The notes beneath the pieces are model-generated. The model did no database searches. It had not been told where the DNA came from and was given only the letters and a program-made list of their open reading frames with translations. DNA of 64,000 nt from Polydactylus sextarius (taxonomy: Eukaryota > Chordata > Actinopteri > Polynemidae): assembly GCA_016801845.1 (NCBI GenBank), contig CM028917.1, positions 2,350,501 to 2,414,500 of the forward strand. Reading direction: 5' to 3'. This document shows positions 39,394 through 51,586 of this stretch, one piece after another; position 1 is the first letter of the stretch; every line of letters begins with the position of its first letter. The position numbers were made by a program, and so were the translations under genes.

Positions 39394-41642
39394 CTGAGAG
39401 AAGAAGAGAAAGAAGACCGGTCAAGAAAGTGTGAATTTTAAAACTCACAACAGTCATACTGTCATACTGTGATGACAGAGTCTTATCTTCCAGACAACTT
39501 CTTTTCAGTCCCAAATCTAAAAGTAAAGCTCAAGTGTGACCAGCGAGAGGAACAAAAAAGAAGACAACAGAACTCTCTGACCACAATTTATTTAACGGCT
39601 GCACAGACCACCACTGTCCTCTGCGCTGCCTCTTTTCATTTCTTTCTTAAAATGTGCGCTGTGATCTCCTTCACCGTCGCCATGTTTGTTATTGTTTGAA
39701 ACTTACGTCAGAGTTCATAACTCTGCATTCGGCGCTGCCCTCTAGTGGATGTGTTGTTAACAACCATGCCAGCGTAAAACATGCATGGGAAGTATAAAAG
39801 GTCTGACATTTGAAACAGACATTCATACTTACATATGTAAGGAGAGCATAAATGGCTTTATCCTTGTTTATCTGTGTTGATTGCTGTTCGCTTGTTTTCT
39901 GCTCTCATTTGATGGTAAAAGCCAAACTTAAGACAGGAGAATAATCACGTAACACGATGTCATACAGCGTCACCATGTCTTCAGACCTCCACTTACCCTC
40001 ATGTGGTCGAATGATATTCCCACTTTGTCGGTGAAGTCTTCGCTGAACATAGGGATCTTGGCGTAACGCTGGCTGAAGTGGTTCAGCATGATAAACTCTG
40101 CGTTCATCTTCATGCCGATACCGATGGCCTGAGATGTGGTGCTTGTCAGAACAAAAAGCATAAAGTCAGATTTACAGAGTTTCTCAAAGGGAAACTTTAA
40201 ATGGGATGACTGTTTTCTACAGACATAAAAGAAGATGGACGCTCACTCTGTCGCCATAAAAAAAAAAGGTGCAAAAATCAATAGCAATTGTCTGCGGAGA
40301 GTAAAGACATTTAACAAGCTACTCAAAAACTAACTGCAACCAAGAGTCCATTAAGTCCATTCTTTTGTTTGAAGTTTAACAGCTGCATTCTTCCTCTTTT
40401 CCAAACATTTTATTCATTTGCATAAATCACATTGTGGAATACCTGTGTCTCTTCTCCACAGCTTCCTCCTCTAACCCGTCCTCCAGCGTGGCCTCGTGTA
40501 TCACTAAGGTTGCGTCCTTCCCTGCAACAGGAAGATGAATTAGACATCACATACGAGCGCTTATACGAGGACTTCCTGTCCCACAGGAAATCAATCAGGT
40601 ACTTTACATAATCAACAAACGGCATGCCCTGTTTGTCTGTGGAGCGGAGCCGGTTCTAATGAAGGCGTGGGAGACGCTCGCCGTCTCTCGGAGGCTTTCC
40701 CTTGGACTGAATCCAGTCAAGCAATTTAAGAGGAGTCAATGAAGCAGGATCCCACAGGAACCATTAGAAGAGGCTGCCAGCTACGAGTGATCGAAAGCAT
40801 TAAGAAATATCTGATAAATTATTCAGAACAACCGGTGTAGTCGAGCTATAGTTAAGATGACCTTTTATGATTCCTTGAAATATTGAAAGCATATGTTCAA
40901 CTCTCTGTTAGCTACAGAACAGAACAGTAGCAGATCGTAGATACACTTGAGTGAGACTTGGGCTCCAACCACTGACCGATGTGAACGAAGCCGTCGCAGG
41001 GCATGGTGTCTCCGGAAAAGGCCAGTTTCCAGCCCGACTGGTGAGTGAAGCTGCAGGCAAAGGCGTTCTTACAGTGACGCACGGTGCACGTCTGGAACTG
41101 AGGCACAAACAAACACAACCATGAGCCACTTTCAGATCATTTCTTAGAGTATTTGAGCGCTGATATGGTGAACAGCTCAGACCTTCTCCAGATTGTTCTT
41201 CTTCAGCATCGCCTTGATGAGCGACTTTGTCCACTGTTTGGACCCGTCAGTGTTGTCGATCAGAGACGCATTGGGGATGAGACTGAAAACCAGAGAAAGA
41301 CGTTAACAACGGCGGCGTCAAGTCAACCAAAACAAAAGTCTACAACCATGTACCTGATACAATTTAAACGTACTGTGGCCATTTTAGGACATGTCAGAAT
41401 GAGCTTTACCGTCACAGGGAACGCTAATGCTATTGTGTTAGTGTCACTAGCGCAGCTAAAAATATTATTTGGGTTGTGGGATTTTGAGAAACATTGGGAA
41501 ACTAAAAGAATAAAGCTGTGTCAGAAACCAAATCCTAGTCCCACCTACTTCCATGTTAGCAGATGTGACATGGTCCAAACTAAAACATCCAAGTCAATGT
41601 CAAATACGTTGTTTTCAAACTTAGTCATCTGTTCTGTTGTAA

Positions 41643-41682
<40 letters not shown>

Positions 41683-44600
41683 TCAGGTTTCTTATCTTAT
41701 TTTATCCAGCATCACTCAAACAGGAGGCTGCATTGTTTCTGGGACTATTTTCAGCTGTGGATTAACACGATTTTTGCTGAAATTACACGAGTTGTTAGAT
41801 AAAAATCTAACATCTGTTAAAGTGAGAGTTGTTCAAAATGAGGGAAACCAATAGGTTTTCAATAACTTTGATTTTACATCATTTTCACTCTGACCATGTT
41901 ACGACGTCTTCGTGTCCACGTACTTGATATGACTGAGGATCTCCTCACAGTGGTCATTATACTGACTTAGCCACGTCATGATCTGACCCGGAGCAATCAG
42001 GAGGATGGGGCTGAACTCCAGACCTAAAGTTTTCTAGACACATAAAACACAGCAAAGTGATATGTGACTACAAACACAAACCTGACAACATCAGTGAAGT
42101 GTCAGCCTCGATTTCAATGTAACTTTAAAATATTAAATAAGGAAAAGAAAAAAAAAAAATGTATTCTTTTACCAAAGCTCTTTCTCTCTGGTAGAGCAGA
42201 TTCAGCAGTCCTGTGTGGTGGTCAGCGTGCAGGTGAGAGATGAAGACGGTGGATATCTTGGTGAGAGCGTGGTCCACGTCGTCACCGTAGTGTCTGCAGA
42301 GCTGACCGAATGTTCCCTCACCACAGTCCAACAGCAGAGACTGAGTAGGGCTGAGACGCACACATCAATGATGGACACAACACATTTGTGTGATTACTAA
42401 AGGTCTCGTATTGTATTGTCCGTATATTTTTGGATCATAATGCAGATAAAAGTACTATATAAATAACATGAAAGCATCAAAACATTCAGTCAACAGGAGA
42501 CACGTGGTCTGATCTTATTCTGTTGCTGCTTTAACTTGATCAAACAACGACAGGGAACATAGAAACATCAGTGGATGTCAGGACGCCGAGATATCACTGC
42601 TCAGTCCTCACAGGGAGAGAAACATCACAGACAAGGAGCTAAATTTACTCCTTCTGCAATATCAGAACATTTAAGTCTGGGAGTCTCCTCTGATTCACAC
42701 AAACTCCCTGTTCTTACTTTACCAACAGAAATGTGATGTAAAACTACACATAGATGATTCTTGGTTCTCAAAAACACAAATATATTTTCTTAAGGATCAA
42801 AACTTGAAGTAAAAGCAACCAACAAAGTTTAAAATATGTTTTTTTGTTTTTTTTTTAAACTCCCCTGGATGCTGATGGTGAATCGATATTAATGATCTCA
42901 TGCTGAGGTGAGGCATTCAGACATGATTTTAAAAAACAAACTGTGACCAGAAATGACGCAAAGACATTCAGAACGCACTCATTCATTTGCCTCATTTTAT
43001 TAGGAACAGTTAGCTAAAAGTGAAGGGACTGGGAACTGAACCAGCGACCACAAGCTGCTGATTCACAGTTGCTCGATTATAAAAGCAAATGGTGCTTTTA
43101 TCGTCTACTTGTCATTTTAATGCGAAGGTTCCTGAACAATAATTAAACACAAGAGTAGAGATACAAACCTGATATTAACTAAAGTCCCGCTGACGTTTCT
43201 TATCTTCATCGGCAGAGCTGATCCAGTTCCCAAAAAAACCACCTGCGGATATTTCTCCGCTCGTCCTGCAGCACAAAACATGGTCATGGTCACGGATGAG
43301 AATCAAACCGCTGACATCAAACAATGGCGAGCTTATTGATTCATTTTAATCAGTGCCAGGGTTCGTTTCTTGTAGCAGTGCATCACAACAACAGCATCTA
43401 ACTGGTCTGTCCGTGCTGCTAGAAACAAGGAGACAAAGGAACATATTGACAGTAGCAGGGATAACATCTGCACGTCATCGGCTTTAATCACAGAAACAAC
43501 ATGTTTCTGATGCTTTATGTACGAGTCAACAATCAAATCTTATTCTCATCCCTATTCAGTTTAAACAAAATAAATAAAAATAGACTTTCTTTTAACAACA
43601 GGACCATTTACTTCACTCAAACGTCTTTTTTTTCATGAGGGTAGACAACTGACCGGAGAGCTCGGCAGCGTCAGTGGAGCACATCATCCTGCACTTGTCT
43701 ACTTCCTCCACAAAGTTTGGGACGTCAGCAGCCTCCTTCATGAAGTCGTCAGTGTTGCAGGGCAGGATGGCGTCTCTAATGAACGAGATACAGAGTGAGG
43801 ACGACACACACCGCCGCCCGCCGGGCAGTTTCACATCTGACCTTGATGCGCCTCCACGGCACTCGACACAAACAGAAATGGCGCAGAGAAAAACACTGAC
43901 ACTTGTTAGACGAGTTTAAAAGAAAAGTATGCACTTTAGTGCACTGGGCTGTTGCGGTTTGTGTTGCGTGACAGGGCGGCGCTCCAAACTGCAGAGTAAT
44001 GTCGGCTAAATTGGTGCGACTGAAGGACAAACTGACCTTTGCCACTCCATTACGGGTCTGAGCTGGAACTTGAGGAGACACTCGGCTCGGACGTTGGGGA
44101 CGTGCAGGGCGGCCTGAGGCTCCTGAGGGAAAATAAAAATGGTTTTGATGTTTCCTTTATGTACCACACCAGATTTATTACTTTGTGAACTGTGGCTTTT
44201 AAAGCTACATCTCAGCAACACTTCATCAAGAACACCACACCCAAACTGGGCAGGGCCTCGCTTTGACCTCTGGGAAAAAAGTGTCTTCTCTGTGACTTTG
44301 ACCGTGGTGTGATTTGTTGGTGCCAGATGGACTGGATTGAGTATTTCAGAAACTCTCCTTTTTACTGACAAACTCATCACAGGTGGCAACTGAGCTGAAG
44401 GTTCCTTAAAATACAGATGACAAAACCTGCTTCTTTTCCTGAGCTGTGAAGACTGCAACACTTGGATTACAGACATATCCCAAGATTCATTGAGGCACAG
44501 GTGATGTCTGTGATGTGGATGTGTAGTTAAACCTCGGTCACAGTATGTTTTACTTATCAGTCCCTTCAAGGACAAGTTTTTATTTTCTCTGGCTTGTGAC

Positions 44601-47600
44601 TGTGACAGTGTCTATAAAGGTTTTATAATTACACTTGAATGAAGGGAACAAAACCAGTGTGTTAGAGTGATGCATCTGGTCTTCTGACATTCTGTGTGTT
44701 TCTCAATAGACGACTTCCTCTTGTTGCTATACAACAACATAAAGTAGTTTTCCTCCTCTTTTGTGAACTCTGCCTGGATATTGTTTCTCTTGGTCCTTAG
44801 CAGTGATGATAGAAGGTAAATGTGTGACTTTTTTTGTCTCATGTTTTCTGCGTCTTCAAAAAGAAACAAGGCAAATAACAACATTTGGCGGGAAAGTTGA
44901 TGCTGATGATTAGTCACAGAAATCATAGGGACTGGTTGTATTTGTGTTAATAGCTGTGATTACAACATTGCAAAATCCTGGAGGGTCTGACTTATAATTA
45001 TTTATATGTTTTATTTGAAATATGTGAAGTTTATGCTGAATTCTGTTTTGTAACAGTGGCAAACTGCGACATAGCATGTGACGGGCTACAGTGTCTCATT
45101 TAAAGATCGCTGCTTCATAGACTTCGTGGTCTTCTGATGAAACTGCTGACTTAGATTAAAGCTCACATCTATCTGATGATGAAGTCAGGATCCATGAAAA
45201 AACCTGCTGGTGCTGGTAAGATAACATCCTCCACCTGTCTGAATGTTGTGTTATGAACATGACCTCCTCTGTCACCAGATCTGAACCCAGCAGACCTGCT
45301 TAGGACCAGGCAGCTGACAAAACTGCATCATGTCAACATGAAGCAAAAACAAGTTTTCCAACAGATTGTGGATCCAAAGCTGCTCTAAGCAGGCGTGCTG
45401 GTTAAATCTCTGATACTGGTGTGTACCACATATAGACATTACATTTTTACATATCACATAATATGTCTTGACAGTAGAAAACCACTAGTGTTACCTTGGT
45501 TCTGTAGGACTTGAGTGGTGGAAAGATGCCGGGGTGAATCATATTCAGCTGAGTCTGGATCTTGTGGCTCCTGATGTTGTGGGCTGTGAAAACTTGTTCG
45601 TTAAGGATCAGATGTTCCGTCGTGGATGGGAACCTGCAGAAACGCAAAGAAAACTCTGAGTGTTCATGTGTCAGATCGAAGGTCAGGCAGAAGAAGTCAG
45701 AGAAATCAGACCTCTCCATCCACTCTTTGTACTGATCCGTTTCCAAAATGGACTCTGGAGTTATGTGGACGACGAGTGCGGCGGCGTCCTCCGTCCCTCC
45801 GCTCTGGTACCTGGAAGGACATACTCACTTTAACTCAACTGAAGACACAACGAGCTCAAACTGCAGACGGTCTTTGTCACCTTCTCAGCTGCCGGTTGCT
45901 GCAAATGGCTGCGATGAACTCCTCAGACGGACACTCCACAACGATAAAGACTGGTCCAGGGTCAGTGGGGGTGCAGACCTGCTCGGGTTTGATCTGAGGT
46001 GGAAAGAGCGACACGGTCACGAGCTGCAGCGGGAAAAATGACATTGGATCAGAGAACCTTGTCGTCGTCATACGGCACCTCTTTCCCTTCAAACGTGATG
46101 CTTTTCCCATCCTTCAGAGCTGTGATGAGCGGACCGATGGCTGCCGTGCCGCTAACGGAGGAAAGAGATGAGAATAAAAAGATTTATACACTAACATTTA
46201 AAAGATTAAAAATACACTAGGTCTCTTTGGGGTTTGGGTTTGGATGATTGCACAAAATAAAATATAGTTAGATAAATACAAAGCAGGAATAGATTAAAAA
46301 AAAAAAAAACATAATGAACTTATTCCCATGAAATTACATTTTTTAAAAAGTAATAATGAAGTGATCCACTCACACAGGCAGCCCGAGCTCCCGCGCCTGA
46401 GCGACCAAGAAATTTCCTTTCTTGGGGTGAAGCTGCAGGAGAAGAAAATACATCAGACTTAAAGCTCCTCAGTCTGTAAATATCTCACACAGGAGGATGT
46501 TATTTGACAGTTTCCTACCTTACACACATAGGAAACCACCAGAGACGTGTCTCTACCTGCAACACAAGAGAAACGAATGTCAAACCAACATCTGCTCGAG
46601 ATTCTGTTTCAGTCCAGCTGTTTAGTGTCGAATGGAGGTGAATGACAATCATTCGCTCAACAGCCCTTTTACAAACACTAACTTCTTCAATAAAAAAAGT
46701 TCAGGGACTTTTCACTTCCAACTGGAAGATGAAGTTGATGACATTTCACAAGTGCAGCATTTATACACGACAGCCTCCCAGTGAGAAACCATCCTCCACC
46801 TCCAGTTGTAAAGTCACAGAACAGAAGCACAACAAGTTTGATACTGAAGCTGATGTTTCATGTTATCACACTGTAGGATGAAGTCTGACTTCAGGTCTTA
46901 CTACTCTTTGTCTCATAACATTACTCTTCTAATAATGCATCATAGCAATTAGTTGCACTTCATTTACTACCTGAACCAGGAAGCTGGGAGGTTCCTTATT
47001 ATTCTTTCAAGTCCAACTTTGGTCATTGCATTTTATTTATGAAGCCTTTATATTCATTGGTCACATAATGTTTTCCATTGACTTCAAGATACATTGGCTG
47101 CATCCGAATATCTCTACTAGCCTACTATGTAGTAGGCAAAAATGAGTAAGCGACGCTCTAGTACGTCCGAATACCTTAGTACGCTTTCAGTAGTAGTCGA
47201 AAGGTTCCCGGATGGTTTACTACTTCTGCTAGGATTTTGCAGTATGCAAGCGATGTACACTCCGCTAACTACGCTATCCCAGAAATCACCGGGAAGTTGA
47301 AAACCTTAGAGAAGAAACTTTGCGCGCTAAATGTGACATCCGATACTTACTGGGATAAATTAATTATGTATAGTAAACAGTGATCGACAACCACATCTAT
47401 GTACAGTGGCCAGGGAGAGATTATCTTGATATTTTTACAATTTTATTCAAATTTGTTTAGTGATAACAGGGGAACAGCAAAAGGGTCAATGTCCTGTGAT
47501 GTATAACATCTTTTCCGACCGTTTCTATACAAACCTTAAAAAGCGATTGCATTAAAACGCAAATGCAGACTGTTATGTAAATAAAAGCCACATGTACTTA

Positions 47601-48597
47601 AGTAAATAAAACATGTCCATAGTCATTCACATCACCAATGTGTGTAAAAAGTCGCCGCTATGACTGCGATGCTAACCCTCCACTTCAAGCCGCAAAACCA
47701 TGACATTGATGTAAACATCCAGGTCACTAAACAGGCAAGATGGCGGCATTGTAGTACATCCGAATTGTGCCTACTACTGGCTGGTGAATATGTAGTAGCT
47801 ACTACTGCCTACTACAAGTAGTAGGCACTTAGTAGTACACAGTGCATACTAAGGATTCGGAAGCAGCCATTGTTTTGGAACATGTAGCTCCTGGATGTTC
47901 CTGTTAGCTGGGGGAAAGTTCCTGCTGCGATTACAGACAGAACTTGCCATCAGGATTTCTGAAAGTTTTGCGCATCTTGTGTGGCTCACCTGAACTTCCT
48001 GGACCGTCTCCGCAGCTGCTAGTGTGAGCATCGTCTTTCTTCGGAGAGGCAGGTCTTCGGGAGGGGCTGCTCGACCGCGGAGAGAGTTTTCCATCGCGAT
48101 TCCTTGGCTGAGCTACAGAGCAAAGACGGAGAGAGGAAGAGCTGCTGATTAAAACACTTTCAGGGGTCGAGGTGAGAATCAAAAAACAGCGAGGACTTTC
48201 ACTCACCAAATATCGGGACTTGATAAACCATCATGGTGTTGTCACTGTGAGTGTTTGTGGTGTACGGCCGAACCGCTGACGGAATACAGGAAATAATCAC
48301 AACAATACAAAGCAAAAACATGAACAGTTTCAGTCCCTAATTCAGTTCAACACAGTGAACATACATAGCTTGATGTCGTCCAGTGGTCCAGAAAATGACT
48401 TGATGGCGTTCACATATTTATCCTATGATGAAACAAACACACAGTCAGCACATGTTGCTTTAAAGCTGCTGCACTTTCAGTGTTTGATGGGATTCAGGTT
48501 CTCACCAGCTGTGGGGGCCCAGAGAGGACGCACTCAGGGACACCGATGTCCCGCAGAGTTAATATCATTCCTGACCAGAAGATGTGAATCAGTTCAA

Positions 48598-48654
<57 letters not shown>

Positions 48655-49700
48655 AAAATCAAAACCCATTAATATCTAAATACGCACCTACAAACTTCTG
48701 GACATTTATCAGACTGACGGACTAAAACAGTGGTCACTTTATAAAAACCTGTGACATTTTTTTACACTATTTTCATACTGAGGTGGAAGCAGAAAGAAAC
48801 TGTGATCACAATATCTTCACATATACTCATCAGAAGGTTGACCCAGTGAACGTCCATCAGTTAACATCCACATTATAATTTATTTGTACTATATTTGGAC
48901 TTCCTTGTATCTGTTTTAGGTCTCCACAGTATCAATATCTGTCTCTTTAAGTGTGAGTCTGCTGTTTGCTGCACTGTGGAGGTTGCTCTTTGTTAAAACG
49001 CTACAGAGAGAGCAGAGCTGTGCCCTGAAATTGTCTACAGAAGTGCGTAAAGCCGAGGCGTACCTGACAAACCTCCAATGTTCTGCCAGCTCAGCCTGGT
49101 CAGGAAGATGTTGTCGAGACGAGAAGCTTTCAGTCTGTCAGAGGAAAACACACGTTACTTCACTTTGACCCTGTGTGTCTGCGTCCACCAAACTGACCTG
49201 AGGACACGATCGTGTCTTACTTGTGCTCTTGCATGAGTCTCTGTGTTCCTTCCCCACAGTTGAACAGGTACCTGCAGCAGAGGACACTGGGTCATGTTTG
49301 TGTTCTGACACGTGACAGGAGGATTATTTTATACCTGAGTGTGTGAACAGTACCTGTTGTACTCAGAGAAGACGTAAAGTGACGCAGCATTGTCTCTGCT
49401 TCCGGCAGCGACCACCTGCACATAAACCGTGGACGGTCCATGCAGGTCCACGCGTTTCCCTCTGGTCTCCTTGATCTTCACTCTGCGCAGCGGCTCCTTG
49501 TGCTTGGCTTTCCTTGGACCAGGCTCACTATTATAATTATTATTGTTATTTATATTATTGCTGTTGTTGTTCTTCGTCGCCATTGTCCCGAAATAGTGGG
49601 AAACGGTCCGTGAATCGCAGCGTGGCAGCGGCGAAGCTCTGCCTTTACCAAACACAAATGTAAAGCACCTGAGCTTCAAAAGGGCCGTGTTCATACTCAA
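39145..49700 (-). CDS. elac2: ELAC2, zinc phosphodiesterase / tRNase Z long form, 23 coding exons
   Basis: Endonuclease that removes the 3' trailer from precursor tRNAs in nucleus and mitochondria. Coding exons in transcript order: 49354-49700, 49221-49271, 49064-49134, 48506-48570, 48365-48422, 48207-48275, 47990-48112, 46519-46556, 46374-46432, 46079-46151, 45881-45993, 45712-45810, 45495-45633, 44037-44122, 43654-43775, 43169-43265, 42173-42350, 41924-42033, 41183-41282, 40977-41097, 40443-40521, 39997-40141, 39145-39393. All junctions used are GT/AG and the sum is 2592 nt, giving 863 residues (human ELAC2 has 826). Visible motifs: PxKxRN loop (523-528), DCGEGT (545-550), HLHADH (576-581), HCKNAF (674-679), SGDT (694-697), HEAT (715-718) and LNHFSQRY (752-759). 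The N-terminal half is the inactive beta-lactamase-like copy typical of the long form. No frameshift or missing catalytic residue is seen. The C-terminal tail is Lys/Arg/Glu-rich. Confidence 0.97.
39737..39748 (-). promoter_or_regulatory. CTCF-like motif in last elac2 intron
   Basis: GCCCTCTAGTGG, reverse complement CCACTAGAGGGC. The surrounding text may itself be a dispersed repeat. Confidence 0.35.
40977..41097 (-). CDS. elac2: elac2 exon 20: motif III and motif IV
   Basis: The exon encodes FQTCTVRHCKNAFACS and then GWKLAFSGDTMPCDG. His674 and Asp696 are the expected third- and fourth-motif metal ligands of the C-terminal catalytic domain. The remaining ligand, His754 in MLNHFSQRY, lies in exon 22 (39997-40141). 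Confidence 0.93.
41648..41679 (+). repeat. Poly(A) tract of 32 bases
   Basis: Uninterrupted A run inside elac2 intron 18. On the transcribed strand it is a U tract far from any acceptor used. It may be the tail of a retrocopy, but no body is recognised. Confidence 0.9.
42173..42350 (-). CDS. elac2: elac2 exon 17: metal-binding HxHxDH exon
   Basis: It encodes residues 538-596 with DCGEGTFGQLCRHYGD followed by FISHLHADHHTGL. His576, His578, Asp580 and His581 form the signature zinc site of the metallo-beta-lactamase fold. All are intact, so the copy should be catalytically competent. The preceding exon (43169-43265) carries FLGTGSALPMKIRN, the PxKxRN loop specific to this tRNase Z class. Confidence 0.95.
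42970..43080 (-). repeat. Possible tRNA-derived SINE fragment in elac2 intron 16
   Basis: Read on the minus strand, CGCTGGTTCAGTTCCCAG resembles a tRNA B-box (GGTTCGANTCC) following a plausible tRNA-like head. It is short and decayed, and the ends are not defined. Confidence 0.3.
47096..47868. mobile_element. Non-autonomous DNA transposon-like element in elac2 intron 7
   Basis: The ends are GGCTGCATCCGAAT and, inverted, GGCTGCTTCCGAAT: 14 bp with one mismatch. Both ends are flanked by ATT (47093-47095 and 47869-47871), a possible 3-bp target duplication. Subterminal TAGTAGGC-type motifs recur in both orientations near the ends. No transposase frame is present. The 3-bp duplication hints at a Harbinger-like mechanism, but the family is not established. 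Confidence 0.6.
47990..48112 (-). CDS. elac2: elac2 exon 7: Ser/Pro/Arg-rich linker
   Basis: This exon encodes about 41 residues rich in Ser, Pro, Arg and Lys (for example SPRSSSPSRRPASPKK). It corresponds to the low-complexity Ser/Pro/Arg segment of human ELAC2 between the first beta-lactamase-like strands and the DTSLVVSYVCK block. It is likely disordered. The 1.4-kb intron that follows holds the transposon-like element at 47,096-47,868. Confidence 0.9.
48599..48651 (+). repeat. Compound (CA)n(GA)n microsatellite
   Basis: A short CA run passes directly into about 20 GA units, about 30 bases upstream of elac2 exon 4 in transcript terms. On the transcribed strand this is a CT-rich tract followed by TG, so it sits in the polypyrimidine/acceptor neighbourhood and could modulate splicing. 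Confidence 0.9.
49354..49700 (-). CDS. elac2: elac2 exon 1: presequence, internal start and Asn-rich tract
   Basis: The exon opens with a basic, hydrophobic, acid-poor leader (MSMNTALLKLRCF) that fits a mitochondrial targeting sequence. A second in-frame ATG at 49581-49583 (Met40) could start a nuclear form, as the internal start of human ELAC2 does; that function is inferred here. Directly after Met40 is a run dominated by Asn (residues about 44-57) built from AAT/AAC codons. The conserved part begins with the basic KHKEPLRRVKIK stretch and VYVQVVAAGSRD. The donor splits an Arg codon (AG|G) that exon 2 completes before YLFNCGEG. Confidence 0.93.
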
Positions 49701-49907
49701 AACCGCAACGTGAAGTTAAAAAAAAAACAACAACATATATGAGTCACACATAAATACGTCCATTACAGTTTTGACAGACATCTACTCATTTTTGACGCTT
49801 TAATTACCTAAAAACGCCGCTGTCTGTGCGGTCGGTCAAACCTCACAGGTCGCTCGACACATGTGACACTTCTTCCGGCATCTAAAGATGACGTTCTCGT
49901 ATCTTGG

Positions 49908-49956
49908 CTCTCATTGGTTCACCGGGTCGCCTGGCAGGTCTATGAACCAATGAGAG
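49908..49956. promoter_or_regulatory. elac2 promoter: inverted repeat carrying two CCAAT boxes
   Basis: CTCTCATTGGTTCA at 49908-49921 is repeated as a perfect inverted copy, TGAACCAATGAGAG, at 49943-49956, with 21 bases between. Each arm contains a CCAAT/ATTGG core of the kind NF-Y binds. It lies 208-256 bases upstream of the elac2 start codon. An ETS-like TTCCGG is at 49873-49878. Promoter function is inferred from position and motif. Confidence 0.6.
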
Positions 49957-51586
49957 TGGATTTTGTAAAGAGAGAGGCGGGGATAGAACGCCCTCTCTAT
50001 ATAAACAAACTACTACAAAATAAAACACCAAAAAATATTTTAATTTGTAAATAACCCGAAATACCACGAGCAGAAGATTAGCATTAATTCATATATATGA
50101 TAATTAGAATAATGAAAATAAGTAAATTTACTTCTTTTTTTTTATTACCCACATAAGTGTAAAATATGATGATTCTCATCAAAACCTCAACTTAAGACAA
50201 AAGAGGCATTGATGAAATAAATGATAACATTATATAGTATATTACTTATTATTATAATAATTATTGTTATGGCACAAGTTTTGTGACTTTACTATATGTT
50301 CAGTAAATGCTGCAATGGAAACAATAGTCTAGGTAGGTGGAACCTAAATGCCCCACTAATACTGGGCCTAAAACATTTTACTGAAACAATCTAACTTCCA
50401 TAACTTGTGATATTATTTGTTGTTAATTTATGGATTATGTCTGAGCCACAATGGTTAGTTGCTTAGTCGATTTATCAATGTGTCAAAAAAAAAAAACTGA
50501 ATCAGCAGGTATTTTGATAAATAAAACCAGTTTCTAAGCAAACGATCGATTGTTTGCTGTGACCTGTTTCTCACATGTGAAGGTTTGATGCTCGTCTTTG
50601 TCGTCTGATATTGAAGTGAACATGCAACCCACTTCATCCTCGTTAATAACGTTAAATGAAAAGTGGATTATGATCCAGCGTTTAAAATAAATCATAAAAC
50701 TACCACGTTCAACATAATTCATCTTATAGTTTGTTTTACTATCATTTAATATTCACTTTAATGTGTAGAAAACAAAATACATCAAATCATGTGTGTTGGA
50801 GATGAGAAGGAGCAGGTTGTAGAGAAATCAGTGAGGCTGCTTATATGATTCTTAAAACTCAGGACATTTTTCACCACAAACTGCAGCCTCCAAATAATTT
50901 CAACTGAAGTCATTTAATGTGAAATGTGTTTAGAGTTTATTTAATATTCATTCTGTTTTAAGATCTTCTCACTGGGTCCTGTTAGAGTTGATCCCAGTCC
51001 AAACTGTCTGCTTGTCTGCTTAAAAATCTCTTCATTTATTTCATTGTAATATTTGGACGGTAAAGATTTATATTCACCTCAAACACAAAGACACGTGACA
51101 CATTTCCCTTCTTTCTCTCTCTCTCTTTATTCATACATCGGCACATCATCCACTGCACAGGGACTGAGCAGGTCTAACACGAGTCCAGACCACCAAAACT
51201 TTAAAAACCGCTTTATACCCAGAGAAGCAAAGTTCCATTAAAGTTACCAAACACGATGCTTTCATTCACGTACATGGAGAAGAGCTGGGACGATTCACAA
51301 AGAGCATGATTCCAGTATGTCGAAGAAATCTCCGCATCAGGTACGCCACATGATTTTGGTTCTATAAATACAAGTTCCACGTTATTTACTTTGTTTTTAT
51401 TTTTTTTAATCACTACTAATCACTGAGATGAGCCAAGACCAAGATGATTGATTGATTGACTGATTGATTGAGCTGCTATTACACTTGTGTGACTGTGCGT
51501 CGGTGTGTTGGTTGTGAACAAGAGAGAAACAGAAGTGTGCTAACGTTTATATATTACACAGACATGACTGAAATGAAACACCAGCT
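49957..51586. other. elac2-map2k4 intergenic spacer
   Basis: AT-rich spacer between the elac2 promoter and the 3' end of map2k4. I see short T runs and a small GATT repeat near 51,450, but no gene or recognisable transposon. Some of it may belong to a longer map2k4 3' UTR, because further TTTATT hexamers occur around 51,035, 51,126 and 51,400. Confidence 0.5.

Noticed and set aside
41153..41854. 233-codon plus-strand open frame
   Set aside because: It runs antisense over an elac2 exon, includes the 32-base poly(A) as a polylysine run, and has no recognisable domain.
44006..44575. 189-codon minus-strand frame
   Set aside because: Only its part at 44037-44122 is elac2 exon 14. The upstream portion is intron that happens to be open.
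48365..49700. elac2 being the short form (ELAC1) or a pseudogene
   Set aside because: The N-terminal half and the long-form PxKxRN loop are present, all 23 exons join in frame, and every metal ligand is intact.
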